Source: Candidatus Latescibacterota bacterium (GTDB lineage Bacteria > Latescibacterota > UBA2968 > UBA8231). From it: a stretch of DNA of 64,000 nucleotides. Of this stretch, positions 44,099 to 52,613 are shown piece after piece. The translations under genes were made by a program, and so were the position numbers. Within the stretch, counting starts at the first letter, position 1. Each line of letters opens with the position of its first letter. The stretch lies in the NCBI GenBank assembly GCA_020852055.1, contig JADZBP010000118.1, forward strand, positions 1-64,000, read 5' to 3'. The notes below the pieces were generated by a model. The model did not search any database. It had not been told where the DNA came from and worked only from the letters and a program-made list of their open reading frames with translations.

Positions 44099-45052
44099 TT
44101 ATTCCCTCCCTAGCGGGGCCGCTTCGGCCGCCGTCGTGTTGAGCACCTTGACCCCCAGGGCGGCAAAGGCGGCGATCCACGCCGCCACTTCCCCCTCGGT
44201 GGGTGGATCGATTTCTTCCTGGCCCCCGGTCTCCAGCCCCAGCCGCTCCCGCTTGCCGGTGCCCAGGCGGTGATAGGGCATCAGCTCCACCCCCTCCAGG
44301 CCGGGCAGGGAATGGACCAACGCGGCCACGGCGGCAAAGTGTCCGGGCCGCGCGTTGTATCCGGGGATCAGGGGCAGGCGCAGGCGCACCCGGCCGCCCT
44401 GCGCGTGGAGCAGGCGCAGGTTCTCCAGGATACGCGCGCCCGGCACCCCTGTATAGGCCAGGTGCCGCTGCTCGTCGGTCTCCTTCACATCGAAGAGAAA
44501 GAGATCAACCAGGGGCAACAGCCGGGCGAAGTGGTCCGCCGGGCCAAAGCCGCAGGTCTCCACGCAGCAGTGGACCCCCTCGGCGCGGGCCGCCCCGAGC
44601 AGGGCCAATACAAAGGGGAACTGCAGGGTCGGCTCGCCGCCCGACAGGGTCAACCCGCCGCCCGAAGCCTGGTAGAAGGGCCGGTCGCGCCGCACCAGGT
44701 CCATGACCTCGGCCACCGATACCTGGCGACCCACCCCTTCGATGGCGCGGGCATAACAGTCGTCCACACAGGTGCCGCACACCTCGCAGCGCTGGCGGTC
44801 GAGCACGTGCAACCCCTCGACGATGGCGTGGGCCCCGTGCGGGCAGACGTTGAAACAGTGGCCGCAGCCGACGCAGCGCTCGGCCTGAAAGGAGATCAGG
44901 GGCCGGACCGGGATGCCCTCGGGGTTGTGGCACCACACGCAGTGCAGGGGGCAGCCCTGCAGGAACACCGTGGTGCGGATACCCGGCCCGTCGTGCAGGG
45001 AGCAGCGCTGGATCTCGAAGATGCGGCCCAGCCCGGCAGCCGGCTCAGACAT
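44099..45052 (-). CDS. Glycyl-radical-enzyme activating enzyme (radical SAM)
   Basis: A 317-residue radical SAM activase that installs the glycyl radical on its partner enzyme under anaerobic conditions. The SAM-cluster motif is GCPLHCVWCHNPEG (C-x3-C-x2-C) near residue 35. A ferredoxin-like insert holds two further four-Cys sets, CVGCGHCFNVCP and CEVCGTCVDDC, as in activases of eliminating-type enzymes (not PflA). SGGEPTLQF and ETCGFGP are standard SAM-binding elements. The ATG at 45052 overlaps the end of the glycyl radical enzyme gene by eight bases, so the pairing is unambiguous. Confidence 0.95.
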   Translation of the reverse strand: MSEPAAGLGRIFEIQRCSLHDGPGIRTTVFLQGCPLHCVWCHNPEGIPVRPLISFQAERCVGCGHCFNVCPHGAHAIVEGLHVLDRQRCEVCGTCVDDCYARAIEGVGRQVSVAEVMDLVRRDRPFYQASGGGLTLSGGEPTLQFPFVLALLGAARAEGVHCCVETCGFGPADHFARLLPLVDLFLFDVKETDEQRHLAYTGVPGARILENLRLLHAQGGRVRLRLPLIPGYNARPGHFAAVAALVHSLPGLEGVELMPYHRLGTGKRERLGLETGGQEEIDPPTEGEVAAWIAAFAALGVKVLNTTAAEAAPLGRE

Positions 45053-47198
45053 GGGAGAACTCCGTGCGCAGGATCAACTCGTCCTGCATCTGCGGCGAAA
45101 GGCGGGCAAAGTAGTCGGTGTACCCGCCGATGCGCACCACCAGGTCGCGGTACTCCTCGGGGTGGGCCCTGGCCTTTTTGAGGGTCTCCTGGTCCACCAC
45201 GTTGATCTGGGTCTCGAAACCGCCCCGCTGCAGATAGGTGAGGACCAAGTCGCGCAGGCCACGCCGGCTGGAGGGCGAACGCAGCAGGCCGGCGTTGAAC
45301 TTCATGTTGTAGGCCAGCCCGCCGATCATCGGGCGGTGGTCCCAGCTGGTGGTGGAGAGGATGGCCGCCGTGGGCCCGAAAGACTCGCGGCCCTGGGCCG
45401 GGCCGCAGCCGTCGGCAAAGGGGAAGCCGGCCCGCCGGCCGTCGGGGGTGGCGCCGGTCTGGCGGCCCAGATGCTCGTGCATGATCCAGACAAAGGCCCC
45501 CGGCACGTACGGGCTGTCGTCGGGAGCCAGGCGATGGCGGCGGCAGGCCGCGACAGCAAAACCCACCACCTGCGCCACCAGCGCGTCCACCTCGGCGCAG
45601 TCCTGCCCGTACTTGGGATAGCCGTTGAGGAAACGCAGGCGCAGGGCTTCGTTGCCGGCAAAGTCGGCGTCGAGGGCGGCCTTCAATTCGGCAAAGTCGA
45701 GGCGCCGCTGGCGGTAGATCTCCTCGCGCAGCACGTACAGGGCGTCGGCCAGGTTGGCCAGCCCCACAAAAGAACACTCCGCCCAGTTGTACCCCGCCCC
45801 GCCCTCATCCATGTCCAAACCGCGGGCCAGGCAGTCGCGGGTGAAGATGCTCTGCAGGGGTTTGCGGCCCCGCTCGCGCCGCACCTGGCGGGCCTGGTTT
45901 TGTTCGGCCACGGCCTGGGTCACCGCCTGCTCCAGCCGGTGGCGGTACTGCTCCAGGAAGGCCTCGAAGGTGGGCGCCGGCTCGTCGATCTGCGCGGCGA
46001 TCTCCTCCAGCAGCAGGCCGCAGGTGTTGTAGTAGGGAGAAGCCACCCAGACGTTGCTGGCCCCCGAGGGGGTGATCTCCACACAGGTGGAGTTCACATA
46101 GCGGCAGGACTCGGTAGGGGGCACACCCAGTTGGCGCAGGCCCTGCTGGATGATCTCGTCGCCGAAGAAGGCCGGGTTGGCGCACCCGGACGAGATCAAC
46201 TCCACGGCCAGGTCCACCAGCTCGCCGGGAGTGCCCTCGTGCCAGCACACCCCCACCGTGGGATAGATCAGCCGGGTCCGCCGCAGGGCCTCCAAGCACA
46301 GGTAGGACAGGTCGTTGGTCAGATCAGCGCCGGCTTCGTCGCGGCCGCCCACCATCACCGAGATGGCCAGGCCGTCGGGGATGAACTCGTTGACCAGCAG
46401 ATAGAGGGATTCGAGCAGCAGCAGGGCCTCGCCCTGATCCAGGCGCCCCGCCGCCGTGTCCTGCGCGTAAAAAGGCTGCAGCGTGCGGTCGAGATGGCCG
46501 GGCACCACCAGGCCCACCGGCTCGCCCTGCATCACCCCCACCAAGGTCAGCCACAGGAGCTGCACCGCGTCGCGGAAATCGGCCGGCGGCTGGTGGGCGA
46601 TACGCCGGCACGAGTCGGCGATGGCCGCCAACTCGGCCTGCCGCTCCGGTCCGGCGGCGGGCATGGCGGTCTCGGCCGCCTCGGCGGCATGTCCACACAA
46701 CAAGGACAACCCCTCCAGGGCGTAGAGGAAGGATTGATAGGTCGCCGCCCGCTCGCCGGCAGCGCCGGCCATCAGGTCGTGGATGTACCCGGCCACCCCG
46801 TCGATGCCCTGCGCCATGAGCCGGCCCAGATCCAACTCACAATGCCCCGTCTGCCCGGGCGGGCCGGGATACTGCTCCAGGTAGCGGCGGGCCGCCTCCC
46901 CCTCTTCCGGGCTGCCCTCTTCGCGCTCCAGATCGACGCGGCCGGCCAGCAACTCCAACTCGTCCAGGGCGAACTGCACCCCGGCCAGGCGGTCGCGCAG
47001 CAGCAGGCCGCGGCGCAGTTGCCAGGAGCACAGCGCTTCGCTGGCCTGCAGGGAACGGGCCGAGACCACGGGCATGCCCATCATCGACCAGCCGCTCCGG
47101 CCGCTCTGTTTGCGCTCCAGCAGCCGCTGACGCAACACCTGCACCCGCTGGGCCTCGGCTTCAACGGCACCTTGTTCGGCGCTCAGGATCTGGATCAT
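45045..47198 (-). CDS. Glycyl radical enzyme of the pyruvate-formate-lyase superfamily, C-V-E active site
   Basis: A 717-residue oxygen-sensitive radical enzyme. Gly692 lies in the radical loop VVRIGGYTDYF near the C-terminus; the thiyl Cys372 lies in NSTCVEITPSG with Glu374 two residues on, the C-x-E arrangement of diol, glycerol, choline and hydroxyproline-type eliminases and of arylacetate decarboxylases. PFL has Cys-Cys instead, so PFL activity is unlikely. The residue before Cys is Thr where most characterised eliminases have Gly. The ATG at 47198 follows GAAGGAAGAACG. The activase overlaps its end and four UroD-family genes precede it in the same direction. Exact substrate unknown. Confidence 0.93.
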   Translation of the reverse strand: MIQILSAEQGAVEAEAQRVQVLRQRLLERKQSGRSGWSMMGMPVVSARSLQASEALCSWQLRRGLLLRDRLAGVQFALDELELLAGRVDLEREEGSPEEGEAARRYLEQYPGPPGQTGHCELDLGRLMAQGIDGVAGYIHDLMAGAAGERAATYQSFLYALEGLSLLCGHAAEAAETAMPAAGPERQAELAAIADSCRRIAHQPPADFRDAVQLLWLTLVGVMQGEPVGLVVPGHLDRTLQPFYAQDTAAGRLDQGEALLLLESLYLLVNEFIPDGLAISVMVGGRDEAGADLTNDLSYLCLEALRRTRLIYPTVGVCWHEGTPGELVDLAVELISSGCANPAFFGDEIIQQGLRQLGVPPTESCRYVNSTCVEITPSGASNVWVASPYYNTCGLLLEEIAAQIDEPAPTFEAFLEQYRHRLEQAVTQAVAEQNQARQVRRERGRKPLQSIFTRDCLARGLDMDEGGAGYNWAECSFVGLANLADALYVLREEIYRQRRLDFAELKAALDADFAGNEALRLRFLNGYPKYGQDCAEVDALVAQVVGFAVAACRRHRLAPDDSPYVPGAFVWIMHEHLGRQTGATPDGRRAGFPFADGCGPAQGRESFGPTAAILSTTSWDHRPMIGGLAYNMKFNAGLLRSPSSRRGLRDLVLTYLQRGGFETQINVVDQETLKKARAHPEEYRDLVVRIGGYTDYFARLSPQMQDELILRTEFSHV

Positions 47199-47211
47199 CG
47201 TTCTTCCTTCT

Positions 47212-48213
47212 TTACTCCAGGGCCGCTTCAGCCATGGCCTGGACGTTCTCGGGGGGGACATTGGGCAGCAGGGCCTCGTGGCTGGGGCTGATGATCAGGC
47301 AGGGACCCAGCAGTTCCTTGACCCGGCGCACGTCGGCCTTGATCTCTTCCGGGGTGCCGCTGACCAGCAGTTCCTGGGTATCGATGCCGCCCAGAAAGGC
47401 GATGCGCCCTTTGAAGTCGCGGGCCAGGGTCTGGGCCTCCATATCGGCGGCGCGGGCCTGCAGCGGGTGCAGGCATTCGACCCCGGCGTCGATGAGCCGG
47501 TCGATCACCTTGTGCACCGAACCGCAGGAATGCAGGATCACCTGGTAGCCGCGGGCATGGGCCTGCTCGGTGAAACGGCGGAACCAGGGCATCACGAACT
47601 GGTCGAACTGGGCCGGCCCGCAGATCAGGTCGCGCTGGGTGCCGAAGTCGTTGCCGAAGAAATAGCCGTCCATCAACTCGCCGGCCGCATCGAAGAAACG
47701 CTCATTGGCCTCGTGGAAAAAGGAACAGACCCGGTCGGTGACCGCCTGCACCAGCTCCGGGTTGAGGTACATGTTCATCATGTACTGTTCCATGCCGAAC
47801 AGGTCCATGACGTGGTGGTAGAAGGGGGCCCAGAAACCGCTGGCCCGGTAATAGGGCCCGGCATGGCGCAGGGCCTCCAGCACCGGCTCGAAGTCGAGGT
47901 AATCGGGATTGGGCCACTCGTAGAGGGTATCAACCGCGGCCGGGTCCTCGCAGTGGGCGAAAGGCCCGGGGGTGCCGTGGGCGCTCTTGCCGGGAATATC
48001 GAAGAGCCCGCGGCCCTGGGGATGGCGGTACACCCCGGCGGGAATCCAGCGGAAGTCGTCGCCCAGCTTCAGGCGCAACTGCTCCTGGGTGGAGGTGCCG
48101 AAGTAGGCGTGGTACAGCGGCCAGGTGTCGGGGTACGGATTGCCCAGCCAGAAACCACAGCGGTCGGCCGGCTTTCCGGCGATGATGGTGCGCAGGCGTT
48201 CGCGGCTGTTCAC
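47212..48213 (-). CDS. UroD-family methyltransferase-like protein with H-S-C-G motif
   Basis: A 333-residue UroD-superfamily protein with the zinc motif VILHSCGSVHKVIDRLIDAG, as in cobalamin:CoM methyltransferases (MtaA, MtbA). The third ligand position, where MtaA-type enzymes have Cys, reads IISPSHEALLPNVPPENV, offering His. The N-terminus NSRERLRTIIAGKPADRCGFW is typical. The start is GTG behind AAGGAGCCAAG. It begins after a 27-bp gap from the upstream paralogue and ends 13 bp before the glycyl radical enzyme gene. Known relatives move methyl groups from corrinoid proteins; no corrinoid protein gene lies nearby, so the acceptor and donor are unknown. Confidence 0.87.
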   Translation of the reverse strand: MNSRERLRTIIAGKPADRCGFWLGNPYPDTWPLYHAYFGTSTQEQLRLKLGDDFRWIPAGVYRHPQGRGLFDIPGKSAHGTPGPFAHCEDPAAVDTLYEWPNPDYLDFEPVLEALRHAGPYYRASGFWAPFYHHVMDLFGMEQYMMNMYLNPELVQAVTDRVCSFFHEANERFFDAAGELMDGYFFGNDFGTQRDLICGPAQFDQFVMPWFRRFTEQAHARGYQVILHSCGSVHKVIDRLIDAGVECLHPLQARAADMEAQTLARDFKGRIAFLGGIDTQELLVSGTPEEIKADVRRVKELLGPCLIISPSHEALLPNVPPENVQAMAEAALE

Positions 48214-48240
48214 CTTGGCTCCTTGGTCGGGTGGGGTCCC

Positions 48241-49308
48241 TCAGTAGGCGCCCAGTTTTTTGGCCAGTTCGACGATCTGTCCGAACTCGGCCAGGCTGAC
48301 GCTGGAGGGAACCGAATGGTCGGAGGAGAAGATGTACCCGCCCCGTTCCTTGAGGACCGGCATCACCCTGCCCATCTCGGCCTGAATGGCCTGGGCATCC
48401 TCCCACAGCACCGCATTGATGCCCCCGTGCAACACCAGCTGTTCCCCCCAGGTCCGCTTCAGGTGCACCGGGTCCATGCCGGCCTTGACCTCGAGCGGGT
48501 TGAGCGCGTCGATGCCGATCTCCACCAGTTCGGGCACCAGCGGATTGACATCGCCGCAGGAATGCAGGTGGGCCCGCACCCCCCGGGCATGGGCCCATTC
48601 CACGGCGCGCCGGTGGAAGGGCTTCAGCAATTCGCGGTAGACATCCAGCGAGAAGAACTGGTGGTGTTTGTAGCCCATGTCGTCGGGCCAGCTGACCACG
48701 TCGAAGTGATAACCCGCCTCCCAGACCAAGTCCAGCAGGGCCAGGTTCACCTCGAGTTGGTGGCCGAACATATCGCGACACCACTCGGGGTCCTCGACCA
48801 GGGCGCACAAGAGGCGTTCGGTGCCCACGGTCCAGGAATGGGTGATGTCGAAACCAAACCACAGTCCGGCCTGAATCCAGCACCCCTCGCGCTGCCAGAC
48901 TGGGTAGTTCTTTTCCAGGTGTTGCCAGTCGATGCGGTCCCGGTCGGGCTGCATCCGCGCCTTGGCCGCGTCCCAGGCCTGGCGGTCGACGATGGTGAAA
49001 TCGAGGAATTCGGGGGTGGAGGCGGCGTGTTTCCAGTTCTTGAGGGTGGCCCCCCAGGCGGTGGTGAAGATCCGGTACTCGTCGGTCTCCTCGACGGTGT
49101 GCACCGGATAACGCGGCGAACTATCCACCCCGATATGGGCTACCCGGTCCAGGCCGAAGTAGTCGATATAGCTGGTATCGGCGGGCAACCCCTCCCGCTG
49201 CCAGCGCTCGATGGTCGCCCCCCAGGGCGAATCGATGATGGGCACCCGATCGGCCTCCCGGTGTTCGTACATGCGCTGGAAACGCTCCCTGCTGGTCATC
49301 ACCTTCAT
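48241..49308 (-). CDS. UroD-family methyltransferase-like protein with H-S-C-G motif
   Basis: A 355-residue UroD-superfamily member. Its zinc motif is AHLHSCGDVNPLVPELVEIG, its later strand QLVLHGGINAVLWED, and its third ligand position FSSDHSVPSSVSLAEF, again with His instead of Cys. N-terminus MTSRERFQRMYEHREADRVPI. ATG at 49308 follows the upstream stop by two bases, so it is co-translated with the paralogue at 49311. Together with its three neighbours it forms the only block in the window that keeps H-x-C. Methyl transfer is plausible but not shown. Confidence 0.88.
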   Translation of the reverse strand: MKVMTSRERFQRMYEHREADRVPIIDSPWGATIERWQREGLPADTSYIDYFGLDRVAHIGVDSSPRYPVHTVEETDEYRIFTTAWGATLKNWKHAASTPEFLDFTIVDRQAWDAAKARMQPDRDRIDWQHLEKNYPVWQREGCWIQAGLWFGFDITHSWTVGTERLLCALVEDPEWCRDMFGHQLEVNLALLDLVWEAGYHFDVVSWPDDMGYKHHQFFSLDVYRELLKPFHRRAVEWAHARGVRAHLHSCGDVNPLVPELVEIGIDALNPLEVKAGMDPVHLKRTWGEQLVLHGGINAVLWEDAQAIQAEMGRVMPVLKERGGYIFSSDHSVPSSVSLAEFGQIVELAKKLGAY

Positions 49309-49310
49309 GC

Positions 49311-50573
49311 TCAGTTCTCCCCATTGAATTCCCGCACCGCCCCCAGCATGGCCGCGATGTTCTCGACCGGGGTGTTGGCCTGAATATTGTGCACCGCGTT
49401 GAAGACGAACCCGCCCTGCCGCGAGAAGATGCGGCAGCGCTCCAGCACCTCGGCCCGCACCTCCTCGGGCGTGCCAAAGGGCAGGGTGCGCTGGGTATCC
49501 ACCCCCCCGCCCCAGAAGACCAACCGGTCCCCGGAGCGTTCCTTGAGCTGCTCGGGCTCCATGCCGGCCGCCGAGCACTGCACCGGATTGATGATGTCGA
49601 AACCGTTGTCGATGAAGTGGGACAGGAAGGGCTCCACCGCCCCGCAGGAGTGTTTGAAGGTCTTCCACGAGGTGTGGCGGTGGACCCAGTCGTTGATCTG
49701 CCGATAGTAGGGCGCGTAGAGCGAATCGAAGGTCTCGGGCGAGCAGAAGCTGGAGGTCTGGGTGCCAAAATCGGTGCCGCAGACAAAAAGCACATCAATG
49801 GCGTCCCCGACCACGGCGTGGATCTTTTCCAGATTCGCCAGGGCCAGTTCGCACTGGCAGGAGAACACCGCGTGCAGGTAGTCCTGGCGGACCAGGGTGG
49901 AGATGTACCACTCGGTGATGTCGCGGATGCCCTTGGGCCGCTTGAGGAAGGGGGCCGGCACCAGGGCGATGTCGCCAAAGGCCGTACCGCCGAAGGTGCC
50001 CATCCTGGCCCGGGGCGAATCGGCAAGGCGGCCCACCTCGGCGCGCAGGTGCGCCAGCACCTCTGCATCGACCGGAGTGAACTCCTCGAGGTTGTCGTCG
50101 GGGTTGAGGTGTCCCTCCTCGAACTTCTCCTGGTAGACAATGGTGTCGAAGAAGAAACCGCCCACCGGCAGCCGGCCCCGCGGCGGCGCGTCCAGGTCAC
50201 CCTGCGGATAGAGCAGCAGGTCGCCGTTGCCGTCCACCGTGGTGCGGAAGTGCCCGGAGACCAACACCTCCTGGCCCCAGGGGGTGCGAAACTCCCGCCA
50301 GTTCTCGTTGGGGAAACCGAAGAGGGTGTTGCGGGGATAGAGGCCTTCCACATCCAGGCCCATGGCCTCGCGCAGGTCTTCCTCGATCCAGCCCAGCATC
50401 TGGTAGGGTTCCCAGATCTTCACCGGCCGGTTTTCCAGGCCGTAGTGCCGGCGCAAGCTGTCGACGCAGGTAACGTGTACCCCGGTCACCGCCGTGCTGC
50501 CAAAATCGATGGGTACCCGGTCGGGCTCCTGGTGATTGAGGGCCTTTTTGAGCCGCTGCCGGCTGATCATCAC
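49311..50573 (-). CDS. UroD-family methyltransferase-like protein with H-S-C-G motif, long form
   Basis: A 420-residue UroD-superfamily protein, about 70 residues longer than its neighbours because of an insert (about 60-165, rich in Gly and Asp). Zinc motif KTFKHSCGAVEPFLSHFIDNG; third ligand position FNAVHNIQANTPVENIAAM, with His. MMISRQRLKKALNHQEPDRVPIDF is the usual N-terminus. It lies between paralogues with gaps of 2 and 12 bases. The long form resembles proteins annotated as methylcobamide:CoM methyltransferase-like in anaerobes of several phyla. Substrate unknown. Confidence 0.88.
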   Translation of the reverse strand: MMISRQRLKKALNHQEPDRVPIDFGSTAVTGVHVTCVDSLRRHYGLENRPVKIWEPYQMLGWIEEDLREAMGLDVEGLYPRNTLFGFPNENWREFRTPWGQEVLVSGHFRTTVDGNGDLLLYPQGDLDAPPRGRLPVGGFFFDTIVYQEKFEEGHLNPDDNLEEFTPVDAEVLAHLRAEVGRLADSPRARMGTFGGTAFGDIALVPAPFLKRPKGIRDITEWYISTLVRQDYLHAVFSCQCELALANLEKIHAVVGDAIDVLFVCGTDFGTQTSSFCSPETFDSLYAPYYRQINDWVHRHTSWKTFKHSCGAVEPFLSHFIDNGFDIINPVQCSAAGMEPEQLKERSGDRLVFWGGGVDTQRTLPFGTPEEVRAEVLERCRIFSRQGGFVFNAVHNIQANTPVENIAAMLGAVREFNGEN

Positions 50574-50585
50574 ACATCTCTCCCG

Positions 50586-51590
50586 TCAGGGTCCGTACGG
50601 AACCGGATCACATAAAGCCTTGAGATTGGCCACCGGCGTTCCCGGCGGGATCTCGCAGCCGGCGTTGACCATGTAGGGATTGCCCACCTCGGCGTAGGTG
50701 CGCCGCACCGCCTGGCGGATGGCCTCGGGCTGACCAAAGAGCACCCCGTCGGCCGGGTCGATATTGCCGGTGAGGGTCACCCGGCTGCCCAGGACGCGGC
50801 GGGCCTGGGCCATGTCCACCAGGTGGTCCACGTCGGCGATGTCGATGCCCAGATCGGCGATGCCGGGCAGCAGGTGGGTGATGTCGCCGCAGATATGCAG
50901 CCGCACCAGCGCCCCCATGCCCTTGATCGCCTGCACCAGGCGTTTTTCGCGCGGCTGAATCAGGCGTTCGTACACGCCGGGGGAGATCTGGCTGGCGATG
51001 GCGTCGCCGATACCGATGGTCTCGGCCCCCTCCTCGATCTGGGCGTGGGCGAAGGCGATGCCCACCTCGACGCAGCGGTCCATCAGCTCCCCAGCAAAAA
51101 CCTCGTCGTCGAGCAGGTCGATCAGGAAGGTGGCCACCCCGCGCAGGTCGGCCGCCTCGGCGGCCGGGCCCTCGACCCAGCCCATGATGGAAAAGCGCCC
51201 GCCGCAGTTTTCGCGGTAGGCGCGCACGGCCTCCAGGCGGTCCCGCATCCGCGCTGAGCGGCGGGGGTCGGGACGGCCCAGCGCCGCCAGGTCCTTGTGC
51301 TCGGCCAGAGGGGGATGCGGACAGCGCGGCACTCCGTCCTTCACATAGACGATCTCGGCGCCGAACCCCTGGGTCTCGCGGTACGGATCGGACATGGTGT
51401 TCATCTGGTCCAGACCGAAATCGGCGGCCATACGCCGGTTGGCCTCGACCAGCACCCGGTGATCCGCGGCAAAGGACCCGTAGTCCACCCCGAGGTGTTC
51501 GGCGGCAAATAACATGAGGATGGGCAGACGGGGCAGGAAATCCACCTGCTCCCCTCTCACCACCCCCAGGTAGCGTTCCAGGCTGTTCAC
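50586..51590 (-). CDS. UroD-family methyltransferase with complete H-x-C plus Cys zinc site (MtbA/MtaA-like)
   Basis: A 334-residue protein, the closest of the eleven to characterised cobalamin:CoM-type methyltransferases. It keeps RLHICGDITHLLPGIADLGID and, uniquely here, the third ligand as Cys in VNAGCEIPPGTPVANLKAL. DPYRETQGFGAEIVY and SIMGWVEGPAAEAADLRG match the corrinoid-methyltransferase group. The start is GTG after AGAAGAGG. It is the first gene of the minus-strand series leading into the glycyl-radical operon. In known systems such an enzyme takes a methyl group from a corrinoid protein; that partner must be encoded elsewhere. Confidence 0.88.
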   Translation of the reverse strand: MNSLERYLGVVRGEQVDFLPRLPILMLFAAEHLGVDYGSFAADHRVLVEANRRMAADFGLDQMNTMSDPYRETQGFGAEIVYVKDGVPRCPHPPLAEHKDLAALGRPDPRRSARMRDRLEAVRAYRENCGGRFSIMGWVEGPAAEAADLRGVATFLIDLLDDEVFAGELMDRCVEVGIAFAHAQIEEGAETIGIGDAIASQISPGVYERLIQPREKRLVQAIKGMGALVRLHICGDITHLLPGIADLGIDIADVDHLVDMAQARRVLGSRVTLTGNIDPADGVLFGQPEAIRQAVRRTYAEVGNPYMVNAGCEIPPGTPVANLKALCDPVPYGP

Positions 51591-51638
51591 GGCCGGCCTC
51601 TTCTTTCTAGGGAAAGGGGCGCCAGCCGGCCCCTTGCG

Positions 51639-51821
51639 CTACCGCGCTTTGGCCGGCTCGTTCTCCAACTGGTAATAAGTGCACTGCTCGCCGCACCAGA
51701 AGCAGTGTTTGAGTTTGTCGCCGCAGTGGCGCTGTCTTTTCTTGGCCGCTGCCAGGATCACCAGGGGAATCAGCAGGGCCAGACCGGCGAGGGCCAGGAT
51801 GGGCAGAAGGTCCGTCAACAT
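51639..51821 (-). CDS. Small Cys-rich single-span membrane protein
   Basis: A 60-residue protein: one membrane span (about 4-24, LLPILALAGLALLIPLVILAA), then a basic stretch (KKRQRH) and a cluster of Cys and His in CGDKLKHCFWCGEQC, which could bind a metal ion or form disulphides. The basic side next to the span suggests the Cys cluster is cytoplasmic. Start is ATG at 51821 behind AAAGGAGTTGATC, a strong ribosome site that supports a real gene. It is divergent from the carbonic anhydrase operon and precedes the UroD series. No family recognised. Confidence 0.72.
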   Translation of the reverse strand: MLTDLLPILALAGLALLIPLVILAAAKKRQRHCGDKLKHCFWCGEQCTYYQLENEPAKAR

Positions 51822-51968
51822 GATCAACTCCTTTCCAGGTCGGGGACGCGCTAGGTACAGTTCTCCAAAGGCCTCCGCCTGTCAAGCAGACTTCGGGGGG
51901 GGGCCTTCATTTCCGGGGCTCACTTGTAGATATTGGATGGTAAGGGCCTCTAAGCGGAGGAATTGGCG

Positions 51969-52613
51969 ATGACACCACGCCAAGCGCTCGAGCGGTTGCG
52001 GGAGGGTAACCAACGCTTCGCCGCCAATCTGCAGAGTCTCGACGCCCTGCTCACCCATACCCGGCGGGGGGAACTTGCCACCGGCCAGCACCCCTTCGCC
52101 ATCCTGCTGGGCTGCTCCGATTCGCGGGTGCCGGCCGAGACCGTTTTCGACCAGGGCCTGGGTGACCTCTTCGTCATTCGGGTGGCCGGCAACATCGTCG
52201 GCCCCTCGCAGGTGGGCAGCGTCGAGTTCGCCGTCGCCCGCCTCGGGGTGCGCCTGGTGGTGGTGCTGGGCCACACCCATTGCGGAGCGGTGGTGGCCAC
52301 CCTCGAGGAGTTACAGCGCCCGGCCCACGACCAGAACTTCCATCCCACCCTGATCACCGACCGGGTCCGCCCGGCGGTGGAGGGCCTGTTGGCCACCGAA
52401 CTGGTACACGACCAGGAGGCGCTGATCCGGCATGCGGTGCAGGCCAACGTGCGGGCCGCTGCCAGCCAGTTGCGCCACGGTTCGCCGCTCTTGGAGGAAC
52501 TGACCCAGAAAGGAGAAGTAGTGGTGGTGGGCGCCAAATACTCCCTGGAGAGCGGATTGGTCGATTTCTTCGACGGTTGCCCGGACCCCCTGGAACGGGG
52601 GGCCCTGTTGTGA
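51969..52613 (+). CDS. Beta-class carbonic anhydrase
   Basis: A 214-residue cytoplasmic zinc enzyme interconverting CO2 and bicarbonate. The zinc ligands and active dyad are present: Cys49, Asp51 and Arg53 in LLGCSDSRVP, and His102 and Cys105 in GHTHCGAV. The length and the VFDQGLGDLFVIRVAGNIV block are those of bacterial beta-CAs. I chose the ATG at 51969, eight bases after GGAGG; a TTG two codons earlier is too close to it. Its stop overlaps the GTG of a radical-enzyme activase as GTGA, so it belongs to the same operon, an unusual partnership. Confidence 0.96.
   Translation: MTPRQALERLREGNQRFAANLQSLDALLTHTRRGELATGQHPFAILLGCSDSRVPAETVFDQGLGDLFVIRVAGNIVGPSQVGSVEFAVARLGVRLVVVLGHTHCGAVVATLEELQRPAHDQNFHPTLITDRVRPAVEGLLATELVHDQEALIRHAVQANVRAAASQLRHGSPLLEELTQKGEVVVVGAKYSLESGLVDFFDGCPDPLERGALL

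Noticed and set aside
45045-47198. pflB (pyruvate formate-lyase)
   Set aside because: The active site is C-V-E rather than Cys-Cys, and the activase carries the extra ferredoxin-like clusters that PflA lacks.
50586-51590. hemE (uroporphyrinogen decarboxylase of haem synthesis) for this or another UroD-family gene
   Set aside because: The proteins carry methyltransferase-type or altered metal motifs, HemE-specific residues were not seen, and no other haem genes are nearby.
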